Positions 63,941-64,000 of a stretch of DNA of 64,000 nucleotides are shown here, piece by piece (position 1 is the first letter of the stretch; every line of letters starts with the position of its first letter). Origin of the DNA: Candidatus Accumulibacter regalis (GTDB taxonomy: Bacteria; Pseudomonadota; Gammaproteobacteria; Burkholderiales; Rhodocyclaceae); the NCBI GenBank assembly GCA_000585075.1, contig JEMY01000038.1:40721-104720 (forward strand). Direction: 5' to 3'. Below the pieces are notes generated by a model. The model did no database searches. It worked only from the letters and a program-made list of their open reading frames with translations, and was not told the origin of the DNA. The position numbers were made by a program, and so were the translations under genes.

Positions 63941-64000
63941 ATGCCAAGAACACTGATTGTGCTTGATGCGGAAGAGGCCCGGGAACTGAGAAGGAGGACG
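63941..64000 (+). CDS. Start of a gene cut by the window edge (possible IS630-like transposase)
   Basis: An ATG preceded by TGGAGGA opens a frame of 20 codons to the end of the window (MPRTLIVLDAEEARELRRRT). The sequence resembles the N-terminus of some IS630-type transposases, but 20 residues are too few to be sure. The tandem repeat and broken gene just upstream support a mobile element. Confidence 0.4.
   Translation, partial: MPRTLIVLDAEEARELRRRT

Overview
The window reads as chromosome from a GC-rich betaproteobacterium, most likely in or near the Rhodocyclales (a 'Candidatus Accumulibacter'- or Aromatoleum-like organism is my best guess from gene content, not a tested placement). Evidence: the fmdB-DUF502-aspS order, sspB/sspA beside a petABC bc1 operon, an SAH riboswitch ahead of ahcY with metF, Calvin-cycle genes under a divergent cbbR, and a tungsten aldehyde oxidoreductase operon of the Aromatoleum type. 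Almost all of it is ordinary dense coding sequence. The only signs of mobility are at the extreme right edge.

Layout. 0-4.4 kb: fmdB, DUF502, aspS, a secreted barnase-type RNase with its barstar-type inhibitor, nudB and a CWC protein. 4.7-7.5 kb: the most unusual locus, with a monohaem cytochrome carrying NPCA motifs at both ends, a 96-residue secreted protein that is almost nothing but NPCAAK repeats, a pentahaem lipoprotein and a cupredoxin-like protein. 7.6-8.6 kb: rpoH behind a perfect CIRCE operator and ended by a strong terminator. 8.7-13.8 kb: tkt, phosphoribulokinase and fbp opposite cbbR. 13.9-17.5 kb: a TctE/QseC-like two-component pair and an M20 amidohydrolase. 17.6-22.1 kb: rapZ, a NusG-II protein, then riboswitch-ahcY-holin-metF-tfoX. 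22.3-25.1 kb: a four-gene operon of a bare J-domain protein and three unknown proteins. 25.1-33.5 kb: DMT transporter, GT87 membrane protein, Dld-II D-lactate dehydrogenase, CDF transporter, ArsN2-like acetyltransferase, dtd, bfr. 33.9-34.1 kb: tRNA-Glu and tRNA-Ala.

34.4-38.7 kb: patatin, HDOD, GGDEF-EAL and AraC regulator. 38.8-50.7 kb: a sodium/proton island, with nhaD and a MASE1-kinase/FixJ-type pair on one strand, and on the other a ten-gene Mrp-type complex with three NuoL/M/N-like subunits and no fused MrpA, ending in a stress protein. 50.9-54.7 kb: sspB, sspA, petC, petB, petA. 54.8-57.7 kb: recR, ybaB, dnaX and 4.5S RNA. 57.7-61.9 kb: aor operon (polyferredoxin, W-enzyme, FAD subunit, MoaD-like, unknown) with a recognisable sigma70 promoter. 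62.2-64 kb: DUF3422, a truncated NERD gene, and a tandem repeat plus a gene start that may be the end of an insertion sequence.

The genes together suggest a respiring, metabolically flexible cell: bc1 complex, D-lactate and aldehyde oxidation, part of the Calvin cycle, sodium/proton circuits, and heat-shock control in which HrcA probably represses the sigma-32 gene. The best candidate for an undescribed system is the NPCAAK-repeat/cytochrome locus, followed by the J-domain operon.
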